Below are positions 25,314 through 35,419 of a stretch of DNA of 64,000 nt, in pieces; position 1 is the first letter of the stretch, and every line of letters begins with the position of its first letter. The stretch comes from Portulaca oleracea. Its lineage: Eukaryota; Streptophyta; Magnoliopsida; Caryophyllales; Portulacaceae. The notes below the pieces were generated by a model. It was given only the letters and a program-made list of their open reading frames with translations. It was not told the origin of the DNA and ran no database searches. The DNA lies in contig CM055871.1 in NCBI GenBank assembly GCA_029582165.1, positions 54,652,112 through 54,716,111 of the forward strand, in the 5' to 3' direction. The translations under genes were made by a program, and so were the position numbers.

Positions 25314-26584
25314 CAGGGGCGGATTTGACTCATTGTCAGTGGAGTCAAGCGACTCCACTGGAATTTTGGAAAAAAAAAATCTGTTTTTGAAAAAAAAAAT
25401 ATATATAATATATGTATATATACCGATTATGCGTAGAATGAATAATTCAGCAAGGATTAGCCAAATGGTCGGTGTAATACTCTTCTAATTGTGAGGTATA
25501 GGTTCGAATCTTACCAGGTGCAATAGTTGGTGTTTTTTAAAATCTATTTACTATTTCATTCATGATTTACCAAGACACGAGTTCAAATTTAGCAAAGGAA
25601 GTTTAGTGAAGTGGTTTGCATGTAATTTTTCTAATGCTTGGGTGCATGTTCGATTCTTACTATGTGTTGGACTTTTTTTTAAATCTTTTCACTGCTCAAG
25701 GCATGAGTTTGAGTGCTAGAAAAATCTAGCTCTGCCATCTCTGACCCTCCCTCCCCTCAAATTATATGGTCCACCGTAGTAGGTACAATTTTTTAATATT
25801 GAAATATATCAATTTTTTATGAGAAGATTCTTTTTTTTTTTGTGTGTGTGAAATTTGAAAACTTTAAAAAATGTCGATGAAGTTTTTAATAATATTATAA
25901 ATAGTGTATTTAGGTATACCACGGTGGAACATATAACGAGTGCTCCCCGAACCCACCAACTCAAAAATTAGAGAGCTTATCGTCGTCGACACACGACGAC
26001 AACTGCCTCTGTGCGTCATTTGCAACCGCCAGCTGCAGTCTACGGTCTGCAGCCAGTCTCCGTCTTCGATCTATGTCTCTATCTCCACCCTCTCAACACA
26101 ACCTCTTTTGATTAATTATTTTAAATTACTCTCTATGTTCTAAGCTTCTATTATCATTCGTGATTCTTCCATAATCCATTCTCAGTTCATTCTCAATTCT
26201 CGTGATATTCCTGTATTTTCTCAATTCTTGTGATATTCTTGTATTTTCTCAATTCTCTTGTGGTTAAATTAGGGTTTGTATTTATTGATTTGTTGAATGA
26301 GTAAATATTATCAAATTAGGAGTTACCCATGAATGATTGAATTATGTGAATGTTGTGAAAATATAATTTACTAATTGGATGCATAACTTATTATGTTTAT
26401 ATTGGACTTCGGAGATGGTCAATTGCTAATATTTGGAATATTACTTGCTAGTTAATTGAATTATTGCTAGTTAGTTAAATTATAGAAGCCTAATTTACGA
26501 AATTAGTTTAGGTGCGGTTAAAGTTTAATTTTTTTAGCAAATTGTTATTGACTCCACTGATTCTAAATCCTAAATCCGCCACTG
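25314..26584. mobile_element. Tip100-like hAT element (non-autonomous) inserted in the antisense LTR
   Basis: Termini CAGGGGCGGATTT and (inverse) CAGTGGCGGATTT match the CAGGGGCGGA-type ends of Tip100 hAT transposons. A perfect 8-bp duplication CATGGGAA flanks it (25306-25313, 26585-26592). 1,271 bp without a transposase frame. Subterminal GACTCCACTG words occur near both ends. Holds two tRNA-like modules (see 25455-25665). Confidence 0.85.
25455..25665 (+). repeat. Two tRNA-like modules within the hAT element
   Basis: The first module has TAGCCAAATGGTCGGTGTAA and a box-B-like GGTTCGAATC at 25501. The second has AGTGAAGTGGTTTGCATG and TGTTCGATTC near 25648. They are spaced about 150 bp apart and lack the paired stems of a real tRNA, so they look like pol III-type or captured SINE-like pieces. 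Confidence 0.4.
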
Positions 26585-26923
26585 CATGGGAAACCAAAGA
26601 ACTCGGAGGAAAACCCACGAATGACGACAACCAGAAAATAATCCAATATGAGAAGGGAGGAGTACAACTCGATCACTATCACAGGGTATGATACGATCAA
26701 CAAAGCAGATTACAATAAAATCTCTCAAACTCTCAACTCTCAATCTCTCGGGATAATACTGGGAAAGTATTGGTGAAATTGTATCTCTCTCAATATTTTC
26801 TCTCTAATATAATCGATCACCATGAAATAAAGTGGAGAAAACTGAACCCTGAATGGTGTTGACACCGACACTGTGGTCATGGGTAACGACACGGCCTGAA
26901 GGGTTGCAGGGATTGGTTGCATT

Positions 26924-28150
26924 ATGATCAGGACCCATGATGGTATTGTTAGAATTCTAAAGGAAGTTCGTCATATTCCTAACATGACCTGCAATTTGAT
27001 TTCTTTGGGTACTCTTGAGGCTAACGATTGTAGATACAAAGGAGAAGATGGTGTCTGGAAAGTGTGCTGGGGTTCCATGGTTCTGATGAAGGGAATCAGG
27101 AAGGACAGTCTATACATCCTGCAAGGGTCTACAGTGACAGGAACTGCAGCGAAAGTTTCAAACCTTGATGTGTCCGAAAGCACGAAGTTGTGGCGTATGA
27201 GACTGGGCCACTTGGGAGAAAAGAGAATGTCAATTCTGAGTAAGAAAGGATATCTTGGAGGCACACAAATCAGCAAGCTGAAGTTTTGCGACCATTGTGT
27301 CTATGGGAAACAGAAGAAGGTCAGTTTCTCTAAGGCTATGCATACAACAACATGGATCCTTAACTACATTCACTCAGACTTGTGGGGTCCTGCTAGAGTA
27401 TCATCACTGGGTGGCAAATGCTATATGTTGACATTCGTGGATGACTTCTCGAGGAATACCCGAGTTTATTTCATGCGGCACAAAAATGAGACATTCTCAT
27501 ATTTCAAGAAATTCAAAGCTTTAGTGATGAACTAGACAGGCAGAAAAATAAAGAAACTCAAGACATGGTTAAGGTTTGTTGATTCTGAATTTACTGAGTT
27601 CTGTGAGCAGCATGAGATTGCTAGGCATCGAACCCTGGTGGGTAAACCTCAACAAAACGGTGTAGCTGAGAGGATCAACATGTCACTCCTAGAGAAAGCC
27701 CGTTGCATGTTCTCAAATGTAGGGCTTTGGAAGAACATATCGTTCTGGGCAGAGGCGATATCTACCGCTTGTTATCTGCTGAGCATATCACCTCATGCCT
27801 ATATTGAATTCCAGATTCCAGAGGAAGTATGGACAGGTAATCCAGTTAATTATTCTAATTTGAGAATTTTAGAATGTCCTATATATGTCCATATGAATGA
27901 GGGAAAGTTGTCTCCCAAGGCTATTAAATGCATGTTTCTAGGTTATGGGTCTGAGTCTAAGGGATACAGAATGTGGTGTCCTTACTTGAAGAAAATTATA
28001 CAGTCTAGAGATGTAACCTTTAATGAAACTGCTATGTTATCTGGAACGGAATCTACCTTTATTTATGATGATGCAGGCAATCGGAAGGATGATTCAGGAA
28101 AAGTAGTATTCAAGGTGGAGCAGGTTAAGGCTCAAGAAGGAGCTACTTGA
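26924..28150 (+). pseudogene. Copia GAG-pre-integrase and integrase pseudogene
   Basis: One frame interrupted by TAG at 27533-27535. Early part: VRHIPNMTCNLISLGTL and LWRMRLGHLGEKRM (pre-integrase), with the zinc-binding CDHCVYGKQ. Integrase: HSDLWGP with the first catalytic Asp, TFVDDFSR, and the final Glu in KPQQNGVAER. The middle catalytic DNG motif is lost (LRFVDSEF in its place), so the enzyme would be dead even without the stop. Ends in the SRDVTFNE region typical of the integrase C-terminal part. Confidence 0.85.
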
Positions 28151-28573
28151 ACCTGCAATCAGGAGCAAGTTGCTGATGATGTTCCTGAAACAGCTCAGGC
28201 TGATGAGCCTGAGATAGAGATTGATGTTCCTCAGGTGGAGAAAGAACCTAGCATAGAAAGGGATCGTCCAAGAAGGAGATCAGGAGACCAGCGCGGTATA
28301 CTGAAGAAGACAATGCTATGATCGCATATGCGCTGAGTGTTGCAAAAGATACCCCGGAAGGTGCTGAACCTTCAACCTATCAGGAGGCCATCTCCTGTCC
28401 CAAGTGCCTCAAACTCGATAGGAGCTATGCAAGAGGAGATGGAGAGTCTGTAGAAGAATCATACATGGGAGCTGTATGAGTTTCCTAAAGGGCGAGGAGT
28501 TCTTACTGCAAAATGGTTATACAAGAAGAAAAAAGGTATCCCTGGTATTGAAAGTGCAAGGTGGAAAGCCAGA

Positions 28574-28880
28574 TTGGTAGATAGAGGTTGCAACCAGAGA
28601 GAGGGAATCAACTACAATGAAGCATTCTCGCCAGTTGTGAGGCATACATCGATCCGCACCTTGATGGCCTTCGTTGCTCTATTTGATTTGGAGTTGGAGC
28701 AACTTGACGAGAAGACAACTTTCCTCCAAGGCGAGTTGGAAGAAGAGATCTATACGAGGCAACCATGCAAAGGGTTTCACCGTTCCTGGTAAGGATGAAC
28801 AGGTGTGTAGATTGAGGGAGTCCTTGTATGGACTTAAATAGGCACCCAGGCAGTGGAACAAAAGGATTGATATCTTTTGA
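28574..28880 (+). pseudogene. Copia reverse transcriptase fragment
   Basis: Contains NYNEAFSPVVRHTSIRTL, LEQLDEKTTFLQGELEEEIY and, after a frame break and an in-frame stop, LYGLK and APRQWN: the first part of a copia RT. The YVDD catalytic block is absent. Confidence 0.8.
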
Positions 28881-28885
28881 GAGCC

Positions 28886-29370
28886 CTTCGGGGCAACGCC
28901 CTACGAAGGGGCATGTTGATGGTGACAGTCGAGGTGGTTATTTAGACCGATGAGTCGGATCATGGTCCAAGGTGGAGTTTGTTGGGTTTTTTGGCCCATT
29001 AGATCCTCCTAGGGTCCAAAATCGGTAAGAGGAGAGGAGGAGACGTAAGTCGCGCCTCATTCGGTGCTACGAGGAATCCTAGGTGGCATGGAATTCCTTT
29101 CGCGGTTAATTTTGTTTTCCCTAGGTTCCCTCTTCAAGTCAGCTATGACTTGTAGTTATTTGAGTTTTAATTTAACTCTTGTTTCTCCTACCCGCCTTAT
29201 AAAAATATGCCGTAATCCGTACAACTAGAAGTATAAATATGGGACGTACTGGAACAAAAAAATCCAGAAAAGGGGTTAGTGCGACCCCTCGTGTCGAATC
29301 GAATTCGCGAAATTGAACTGCGGTCCGCGGTGGAGCAAGGGATGTCCTATAGGGGCCGTGTTGGCTTGAT
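28886..29370. other. GC-richer, LTR-like segment of unknown element
   Basis: Starts just after the copia truncation (TGTTGATGGTGACAG at about 28915) with two TATA-like words (CTTATAAAAATA, AGTATAAATATGG) near 29198 and 29229. Base composition differs from both sides. Could be a solo LTR of another family; ends not defined. Confidence 0.35.
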
Positions 29371-29550
29371 CATGGGCTTAAATGCTCTCCCTGGGCTTTG
29401 TTCTTGGGCCCAACTCCACTGTCTTCCTTCTTAGATGCCTCTCTTGACATTGTTTATCATTCAACTCTCTCCCAAAGTTGATTAAAATTTCTAAAAAGAT
29501 TAGAAAGATATTAATTAGTGGAAGAGAAGAAGAAAAATCTAAACAAATAT

Positions 29551-29905
29551 TGGCTCTATTTGGTATACGACTGTTTGTCGTTGGCTGTTAGCTGTTTGTA
29601 TTGATCGTTTACTATTGGTTATTTGGATTGATTGTTTGTATTGACTGTTTAGGAAAAGATGTGTTTGATAAATTTAGTTGTTTCTGAAAAAGTATTTGTT
29701 GAAATTCCATTATACACTTTATAAATAATATTTTTAGGACGATATATATGTAATTTAAGACAATTTTTGGACTAACATGTCTATTCCCTATGCAATAAGC
29801 CATTCTCAACAAACTGTTTATCAAACACATGAATAACCTATTTGACACCCATACAAGCCAACTTTTACAATAAATTGTTTGATAAGTCGTTTACCTAATA
29901 AGACC
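29551..29905. repeat. Dispersed repeat with GTTGTTAGTTGTTTG-type end, copy 1
   Basis: Shares order and wording with 55196-55635 (GTTTGTATTGA, AATTTAGTTGTTT(C/T)TGAAAAA, TTGAAATT(C/T)CATT(A/T)TACACTTTAT). Probably a MITE-like family. No coding content. Confidence 0.55.
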
Positions 29906-30989
29906 ATTAAAATTCTAAAAGATACGATCAAAGATGGATGAAAAACTAAAGAGGAAAAAAGTTCACATAATTAAGAATTATCACCAATATTTATCCTATT
30001 AGAATTTTAACTCAATCAAAACACTACTCCAAACATTATTACCAAGAGCAGACAAAGTACAAAATTCAATGTAGGTGATAGCAATTTGACAAACCTCATC
30101 CAACACAATTACTACAATCATATTCTAATATTCCATCCACTTAAACCAAATAAAATGAGATAACACAAACGATAGCAACATAACAATGCTTTCAACCATC
30201 ACATTTTGAATAAAATAAAAATAAAATAAAATATTACTTCGATTAGACTCAAATATTCCATCCACTTGAACTTAACAAAATGAAGATAACACAAATGATA
30301 GCAACATAACAATTCTTCACAAGTAGTACCTTTGCAATTGGTACCAATGGCCGACAAAATTCCAGGTTCCAGTTAAATTAAATTTGGATGGGATAAATTA
30401 GTTCTTTTAATCCCAATCAGTTCCTTTATAATTAAATTTAGACAAAATATTTAATGTGCAGTATTTATTTTTATTTTTGATTGATCGAAAATTAAATAAA
30501 AATTCATATATTTAGGTCAAAATCGATTCAAACAACACAAATACAAATAATGTCATGTCAATATGTTTTCAAAAGGGACAAAATTCTAGATACCATGAAC
30601 ACAAACTAGCTTCAAGCATGCGAAAATTAGTGAAGTATTTTTCCCAAGGACCCATCCTATTTGAGCGTTGTCTTGCCCAATTCATGTGCACCATTAAAAA
30701 TTCACAGGAAAATGACGTGACTTTATTATTATTTGGTGATGTGCACTGTTTTGTCCTTCCTTCTCATTTTTATTTTGGTCAGGTTTCTTTTGAAATCATA
30801 TTTGACTAAACTGCTCAAAATTACTGTTCAAGTACAACCCATCATCAAATATACTTTCCCACACGACATGCTATTCTTAAAAGTTTAGGATGAGTTGACA
30901 AGATTTCTTCTAATCTAATAGTCTCTAAGAATGTTAGTTGCTAAATTCTCTATAGTTGTTGGTCATTCAAATCCTTGAGGAATTTGTAA
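29906..30989. other. AT-rich intergenic DNA
   Basis: Contains a diverged duplicated word (ATTCCATCCACTT... GATAACACAAA(C/T)GATAGCAACATAACAAT) near 30128-30190 and 30249-30312. No gene seen; the short frame at 30555-30809 has no family resemblance. Confidence 0.45.
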
Positions 30990-31680
30990 TGACAAGTGGT
31001 AGCTATCCTGTCTATTGCTAAGTTTCCTTATATTCAAAATGGACATATATGGTATCGGTTTTCAAAAGCCGGGATAATTTTTGACATTTCAAATATATAT
31101 TCCGATCTCACATATTTGTTTTTATGAATGTGAGGTTCTCTCCAATAATAATTTTTTGGTAGCTTTCTTGTATTTCTATCTTGAGACCATCTTAGAGGCC
31201 TCGTGCTTCTGCTTCAAGGATAGAGGATAAAGGTTTTGTCATAGTTGAACGCCTTTGCTGTAATGAGGTTATCGGTCTAGTTTCGAATAACCAATCCACT
31301 TATCATTGAAGGAATGAGAATACATAGTTGATTTCTATGGATTAGGCATCCATCAAAGTTTAGTTTGATAAATTGTCGTGGGGAATGTTACATGTCACGA
31401 TGAAAATTGAGGAATCTTTTTAGGAGCTCCTTGCATGGGAATGGTTAGTCGACATAAAGATTCAACATTTCCAATTGACAAAGGCCTCTTTTGGTTTGAT
31501 AATCGCTTAAAAGGGATTGAAGATTTTGTTATCAAACATCGCTTCATTTCGAAGCTTCCATATGTTTCAAAGTAGATAGATTGAAAATTTTGTTAACAGG
31601 CAAATTCTAGGTTTCTTAATCTCATAATTCATAATGTTACCCGCCATCTCCTTACAATTTCTGGTTTCATTTTGCAGTAT
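30990..31680 (-). pseudogene. LINE ORF2 C-terminal remnant (RNase H-like region), antisense
   Basis: On the minus strand, in shifting frames, I read RNEAMFDNKIFNPF, then KLNFDGC and SGLVIRN, then AEARGL: the order of the zf-RVT/RNase H (RVT_3) part of plant LINEs. Many stops and frameshifts, so a decayed copy. Confidence 0.55.
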
Positions 31681-31989
31681 TAAGTTTGTTAATTTAACTT
31701 CAAAATCTACTGGTGATTTATTTATTAATTGTTTAATTTAAATATACCTTAAATAGTTTTACAGGAAAACTAAAGTGATTAGAGTTTGGAGCTTCAATCG
31801 GTGGGTTTCACAACCCTAGGCTTGTAGAGATTTTCAGGGCTCAATATGCAATCAAGAGTTTAAAAAAAAAATCTAACATTTTGAATCCTGAACAATCCTA
31901 GTTGACTTATTATTCGTGGTGGACCATGTTAATCATCTACCTACATTAGCATGCACATAGTGAGTATTGTTTGTTTTGTGTGTGTGTGT

Positions 31990-32004
31990 GGGGGGGGGGG
32001 GGGG
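31990..32004 (+). repeat. (GT)n followed by a poly-G run
   Basis: A short TG repeat runs into 15 G. Other G/C homopolymers occur at 32245-32255, 45521-45534, 54382-54395 and 60340-60351. Confidence 0.8.
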
Positions 32005-32255
32005 TATGGTTTACAATGTTAGATGAAATATTGTCAATTGAATTTCCATAAATCTCCCCACCAATGGAGACATTGGGAAGCTTAATAATTGTCAAACTCA
32101 CTTTGAATAGAAGTTGGTAAGCGGTGATAAGATTGAAAAAAATAAATCCAAGGTCATCAAATAAAATTTGCAAACCTTCGATGTCATAGGATGAAATTAC
32201 CCTATCTTTTATTAATTACAATGTTTTACAAGGAATAAAATATTCCCCCCCCCCC

Positions 32256-32790
32256 ATACGGATGGTAACGAGGCAGGTCGAGCATGAGGTATGTCTCCGT
32301 CCTGCCCCTCATCCCAATCCTCGCCCCATTACTCGCTGTGAGGAGAAAACTTTTTCCAGCGCCATTCCCGTCATGTACTGAAATTTAGCAGGGCTCCAAT
32401 GTGGATGAAAGTAGGACTCAGACTAAGACAGTTCAGGAGCGAGAGTGAGGAATTATGTTTAGGGAGAATACGTTATCTATATACGCTTAGAGTTTTTTAC
32501 TAACCAAAATTACAAGTCAGCTCAAAATTATGTATATGAATTTAATGTAGGAAGGGTATTTATGTATTTTAATAGATATCACTGACAGGGATGTATGGCT
32601 GATAATTTTTCTCAGCGGGGAAATGGGGGTGGGGACGAGAAAATTTTGTTCCTCATCCTCACCCCATTCCCGTGTGAGGATTTAAAACCTTGCTTCGTCC
32701 CCATCCCAATCCTTTCGGGGGCGGGAATTTTCCCCACAATGTGCGGGGAGGGGCTTGACGGGTACTTGGATTTCCAACCCCACTGCCATC
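32256..32790. mobile_element. hAT-like MITE, GC-rich
   Basis: Left end ACGGATGGTAACGAGGC and inverse of right end TAGGGATGGCAGTGGGG. The interior repeats CCCCATCCC, CCTCATCC and GGGGCGGG words, typical of the GGATGGCAAC(G)GGGC plant hAT MITEs. No clear 8-bp duplication. The 66-residue frame inside is chance. Confidence 0.55.
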
Positions 32791-33127
32791 CCTAAACCTC
32801 TCTCCTCTTAAAAAAGTAATACTTTTTTTTTACATTTTAAATTTCACCAAGTAGTTTAGATTATATGACAACTATTATAGTATAAAACCATTTTACATGC
32901 CTTAAAGTAAAAGGTCTTTTGATTGAGATGGTTTTTGCACATGTCAAAGTCTTTTAAAGTAAGTTAGCAAGAAATTTCAAGTTCAAATCTCAACAATTCC
33001 ATATGTAACTGAAGTGATGTAGATCATTTAGATATCCTTCCTTTTGTTATCAATAATGAAAAAGACTAATATATTATTAGGTCCATGAAAGCCAATTCTA
33101 CCTTAACCCTCATGGACCATGGTTGAG

Positions 33128-33370
33128 GCGTCGACTTTAAAGTTTGGTCTTCATCATGCCATCCAAGCAGGTCTGTCAAAGATTCAAATTGAAGAAAATA
33201 GTCTAATCATAATTCAGCTATTAAAGAAAGTATCTGCACTCCTTGGTAGATGTACATGATTATTTGGGACATTTTGAAGTTTTTCAACCAAGTTGACATG
33301 AGTTCTATTCATCACATCTTCAATGAAGCTAACATGATGGCTGATTGGATGACAAACAAGGTCGGTTGAT
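33128..33370 (+). pseudogene. LINE RNase H (RVT_3) fragment
   Basis: One frame reads GLHHAIQAGLSKIQIEENS, and a shifted frame reads HHIFNEANMMADWMTNKVG before a stop: the middle and the end of a LINE-encoded RNase H domain. At least one stop and one frameshift. Confidence 0.65.
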
Positions 33371-33506
33371 AAATTCCTCTTCTATTTTGATGTATAGCCA
33401 AGCCTGATGCTAGTTTTCTAGTTTAATGACAATATTTAGAGACGTTGCGCTTTGTTAGAAGGATTCCCTATGAGTTTATATACCCTTTTTACTCATATGC
33501 GGCCAA

Positions 33507-33690
33507 ACAACAACAACAACAACAACAAACCTCAATATAGTCTCGTTAATGTGAAGTCTGAGGGAATCCAGATGTAGACAGTCTTTCTCTATACGTGGAC
33601 ATGCATGAAAAGGATGATTCCGACGGACCCATGAATAATGGGCAGTGCATGGCATGAATTAAACCATAAAGTTCATGGGGACTCGAATGA
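33507..33690 (-). mobile_element. LINE 3' tail related to the copy in ORP2A intron 3
   Basis: Begins with an (AAC)n run (minus-strand TTG tail) and carries GTCTGAGGGAATCCAGATG and AGACAGTC, matching the 3' end near 18040-18130 of the LINE in the ORP2A intron. Only the 3' tail remains. Confidence 0.6.
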
Positions 33691-33806
33691 TCTAAACAAC
33701 ATCAACACAATACAAAAACCATTCACACCCACAATGAAAATAAATGTAGGGCCATCATTCAACTGAATACAGTGCAGGCACAAACATTCTTCTCTAAAAT
33801 GAGAGC

Positions 33807-33848
33807 ATTCATTCATTCATTCATTCATTCATTCATTCATTCATTCAT
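33807..33848 (+). repeat. (ATTC)n microsatellite
   Basis: About ten perfect ATTC units. Confidence 0.9.
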
Positions 33849-34380
33849 ACAGCAACGTCATGCAGAAAAAATAAAAGGTTGATTGGACAAGGAATATCGA
33901 GGGCCTTCCAAACATGCTTCATTTGATTCCCACCAAATCGAGGAGTCGGACTCATCTTTGTTTTTCATGAATTAAAGTGGGGGACACTTTGAACAATCAG
34001 TCCACATGGGGATATTAATTAATGGTGCTACATTACACCACCATGGGTCCTAGAAATATTTAGAGGAATAAATAGTGCAAATAGTGTCCACATTTATTTG
34101 CTTTGCTAGCTTGCATCAACACATCTGAAACAACATCATGACTCCCTCATCACCTCTCTTGTTATTGGAGCTGAAATCGCCCCAATTACAACTGATCAGA
34201 AAGTCACTGATTTTGAACATATATGATTGATCCACGTAAACGTAAAAATTGACGCAAGCGATTAATGTGGAAAATCCCGATTAGAAAAAAAGAAAAGAAT
34301 GATGCACTTTATCAGAGAACTACAACATTGTTTATCAGAGATTTCTAAATCACTACATCTCTCTAAGGTTATGATCTAAG

Positions 34381-34527
34381 GATTAACACTTAAAGTTGAT
34401 TCGCATAACATAATTTCCTTAGAGACGAAGAAATTGCAGATCAATCTATAAAGAGTTAAGAATTAACACTCACAGTTGATTCATATAATATAATTTCAAT
34501 AAAGACAAAGAAATTACAGATCAATCT
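34381..34527 (+). repeat. Two-copy tandem repeat, period 80
   Basis: 34381-34448 and 34461-34527 share ATTAACACT, AGTTGATTC, ATAATTTC and AGATCAATCT in order, with scattered changes. Non-coding. Confidence 0.7.
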
Positions 34528-35330
34528 CTTGTGGTACAGATGAAACGTTCAATTGTTGTACAATAAAGCCCTTACACCCAAGACTCTGTTTATAACGAAG
34601 ATTATAATATAATACTAAGGTTAATAGTAATATTATATACTTTCTAAAATAATGTGTTTCCCGCTAATATGATACTATATTTCAGAGTAATACTATTATA
34701 TTCTCATGTAATAAATCAATTTCTATGTAATTGTTCCATTATAATTCGGTAACACTACAATATTTTCCATGGGTAAGATGAGAGAGGATGGAGGTGTAGT
34801 ATGAATCATCATGAGCTGATCAGATTGGGATTCTCCCATCTCAGCTAACATGACAACAGCAAGAATGAGGAACCTTTAAACCAGGTTGATGGAAATAGAT
34901 CAATATCTGCATAAAGAAACCAGCGAATTTCAGCTTTAGGCATATATTGTAGAGTAAAAAAAGAGTGACGACACCAACAAGATTTAACTTAATTTAATGC
35001 TTCATCAACATTTAGCCATTGCTATTTTACATACGATCGAAACCCTTACATATACGTTATACAGGACTACTCCCTCCTCAAATTATCAAAGAGCCCCCCT
35101 TTTTATATTACAACTTAATTTAAGATAGGATAAACTTTTGAAACATATTAAAGGGTTATATATATGATGCACCACGAAAAAAGAAGTGCACATTCAAAAT
35201 TCTTGAAAATACAAAAACCAGGCAGAAATTAAAGGTAAATTAGGTAATCAACGCTAATTAATCTTGCACACTATATATATACTTAAGTAAACCCCTCGAT
35301 ATCACGTATCTGTCGAGCCCATTCATTCTG
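34528..35330. other. Intergenic DNA before the NPF cluster
   Basis: AT-rich, no coding frame or bounded element seen. The right end is the 3' flank of the downstream NPF gene. Confidence 0.45.
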
Positions 35331-35336
35331 TTATGG

Positions 35337-35342
35337 TTTATT
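35337..35342 (-). terminator. AATAAA signal after the downstream NPF6.3 paralog
   Basis: Read on the minus strand, AATAAA lies about 78 bases past the stop codon at 35420. No equally clear hexamer follows the other paralog. Confidence 0.4.
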
Positions 35343-35419
35343 TTGCATTTTTGGTGTACCTAAATACGTACGTATACCATGGTGTACACCAGTGTAATAT
35401 GGAATACTTGTGGGTAAAT

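Larger units (their letters stand above)
25195..26805 (-). mobile_element. Antisense copia LTR, split by an hAT element
   Basis: Read on the minus strand, about 26805-26593 and 25313-25195 together match the solo LTR at 23499 (words AGTGATCGAGTTGTACTCC, TTCGTGGGTTTTCCTCC, GTTCTTTGGTTTCC). The end is TTTTCCTAACA, followed by the PBS at 25192-25181. The far (U3) part is missing, and sequence beyond about 26810 belongs to a different copia fragment in the opposite orientation. Confidence 0.75.
26835..28880 (+). mobile_element. Broken Ty1-copia internal region (protease end to RT)
   Basis: Ordered remains of a plant copia polyprotein: protease tail, GAG-pre-integrase, integrase, then RT up to the YGLK...APRQW segment, where it stops abruptly at about 28880. 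No LTRs of its own can be assigned, and the RT active-site region and RNase H are gone. Stops at about 26898 (TGA), 27533 (TAG), 28148 and 28838 plus a frame change near 28285 show decay. Confidence 0.85.

Noticed and set aside
25495..25520. Possible tRNA gene (GGTTCGAATC)
   Set aside because: Box-B-like word only; no acceptor or anticodon stem pairing, and it sits within an hAT element.
33807..33848. Regular repeats that could suggest a CRISPR array
   Set aside because: A simple ATTC microsatellite in a eukaryotic genome, with no spacers.
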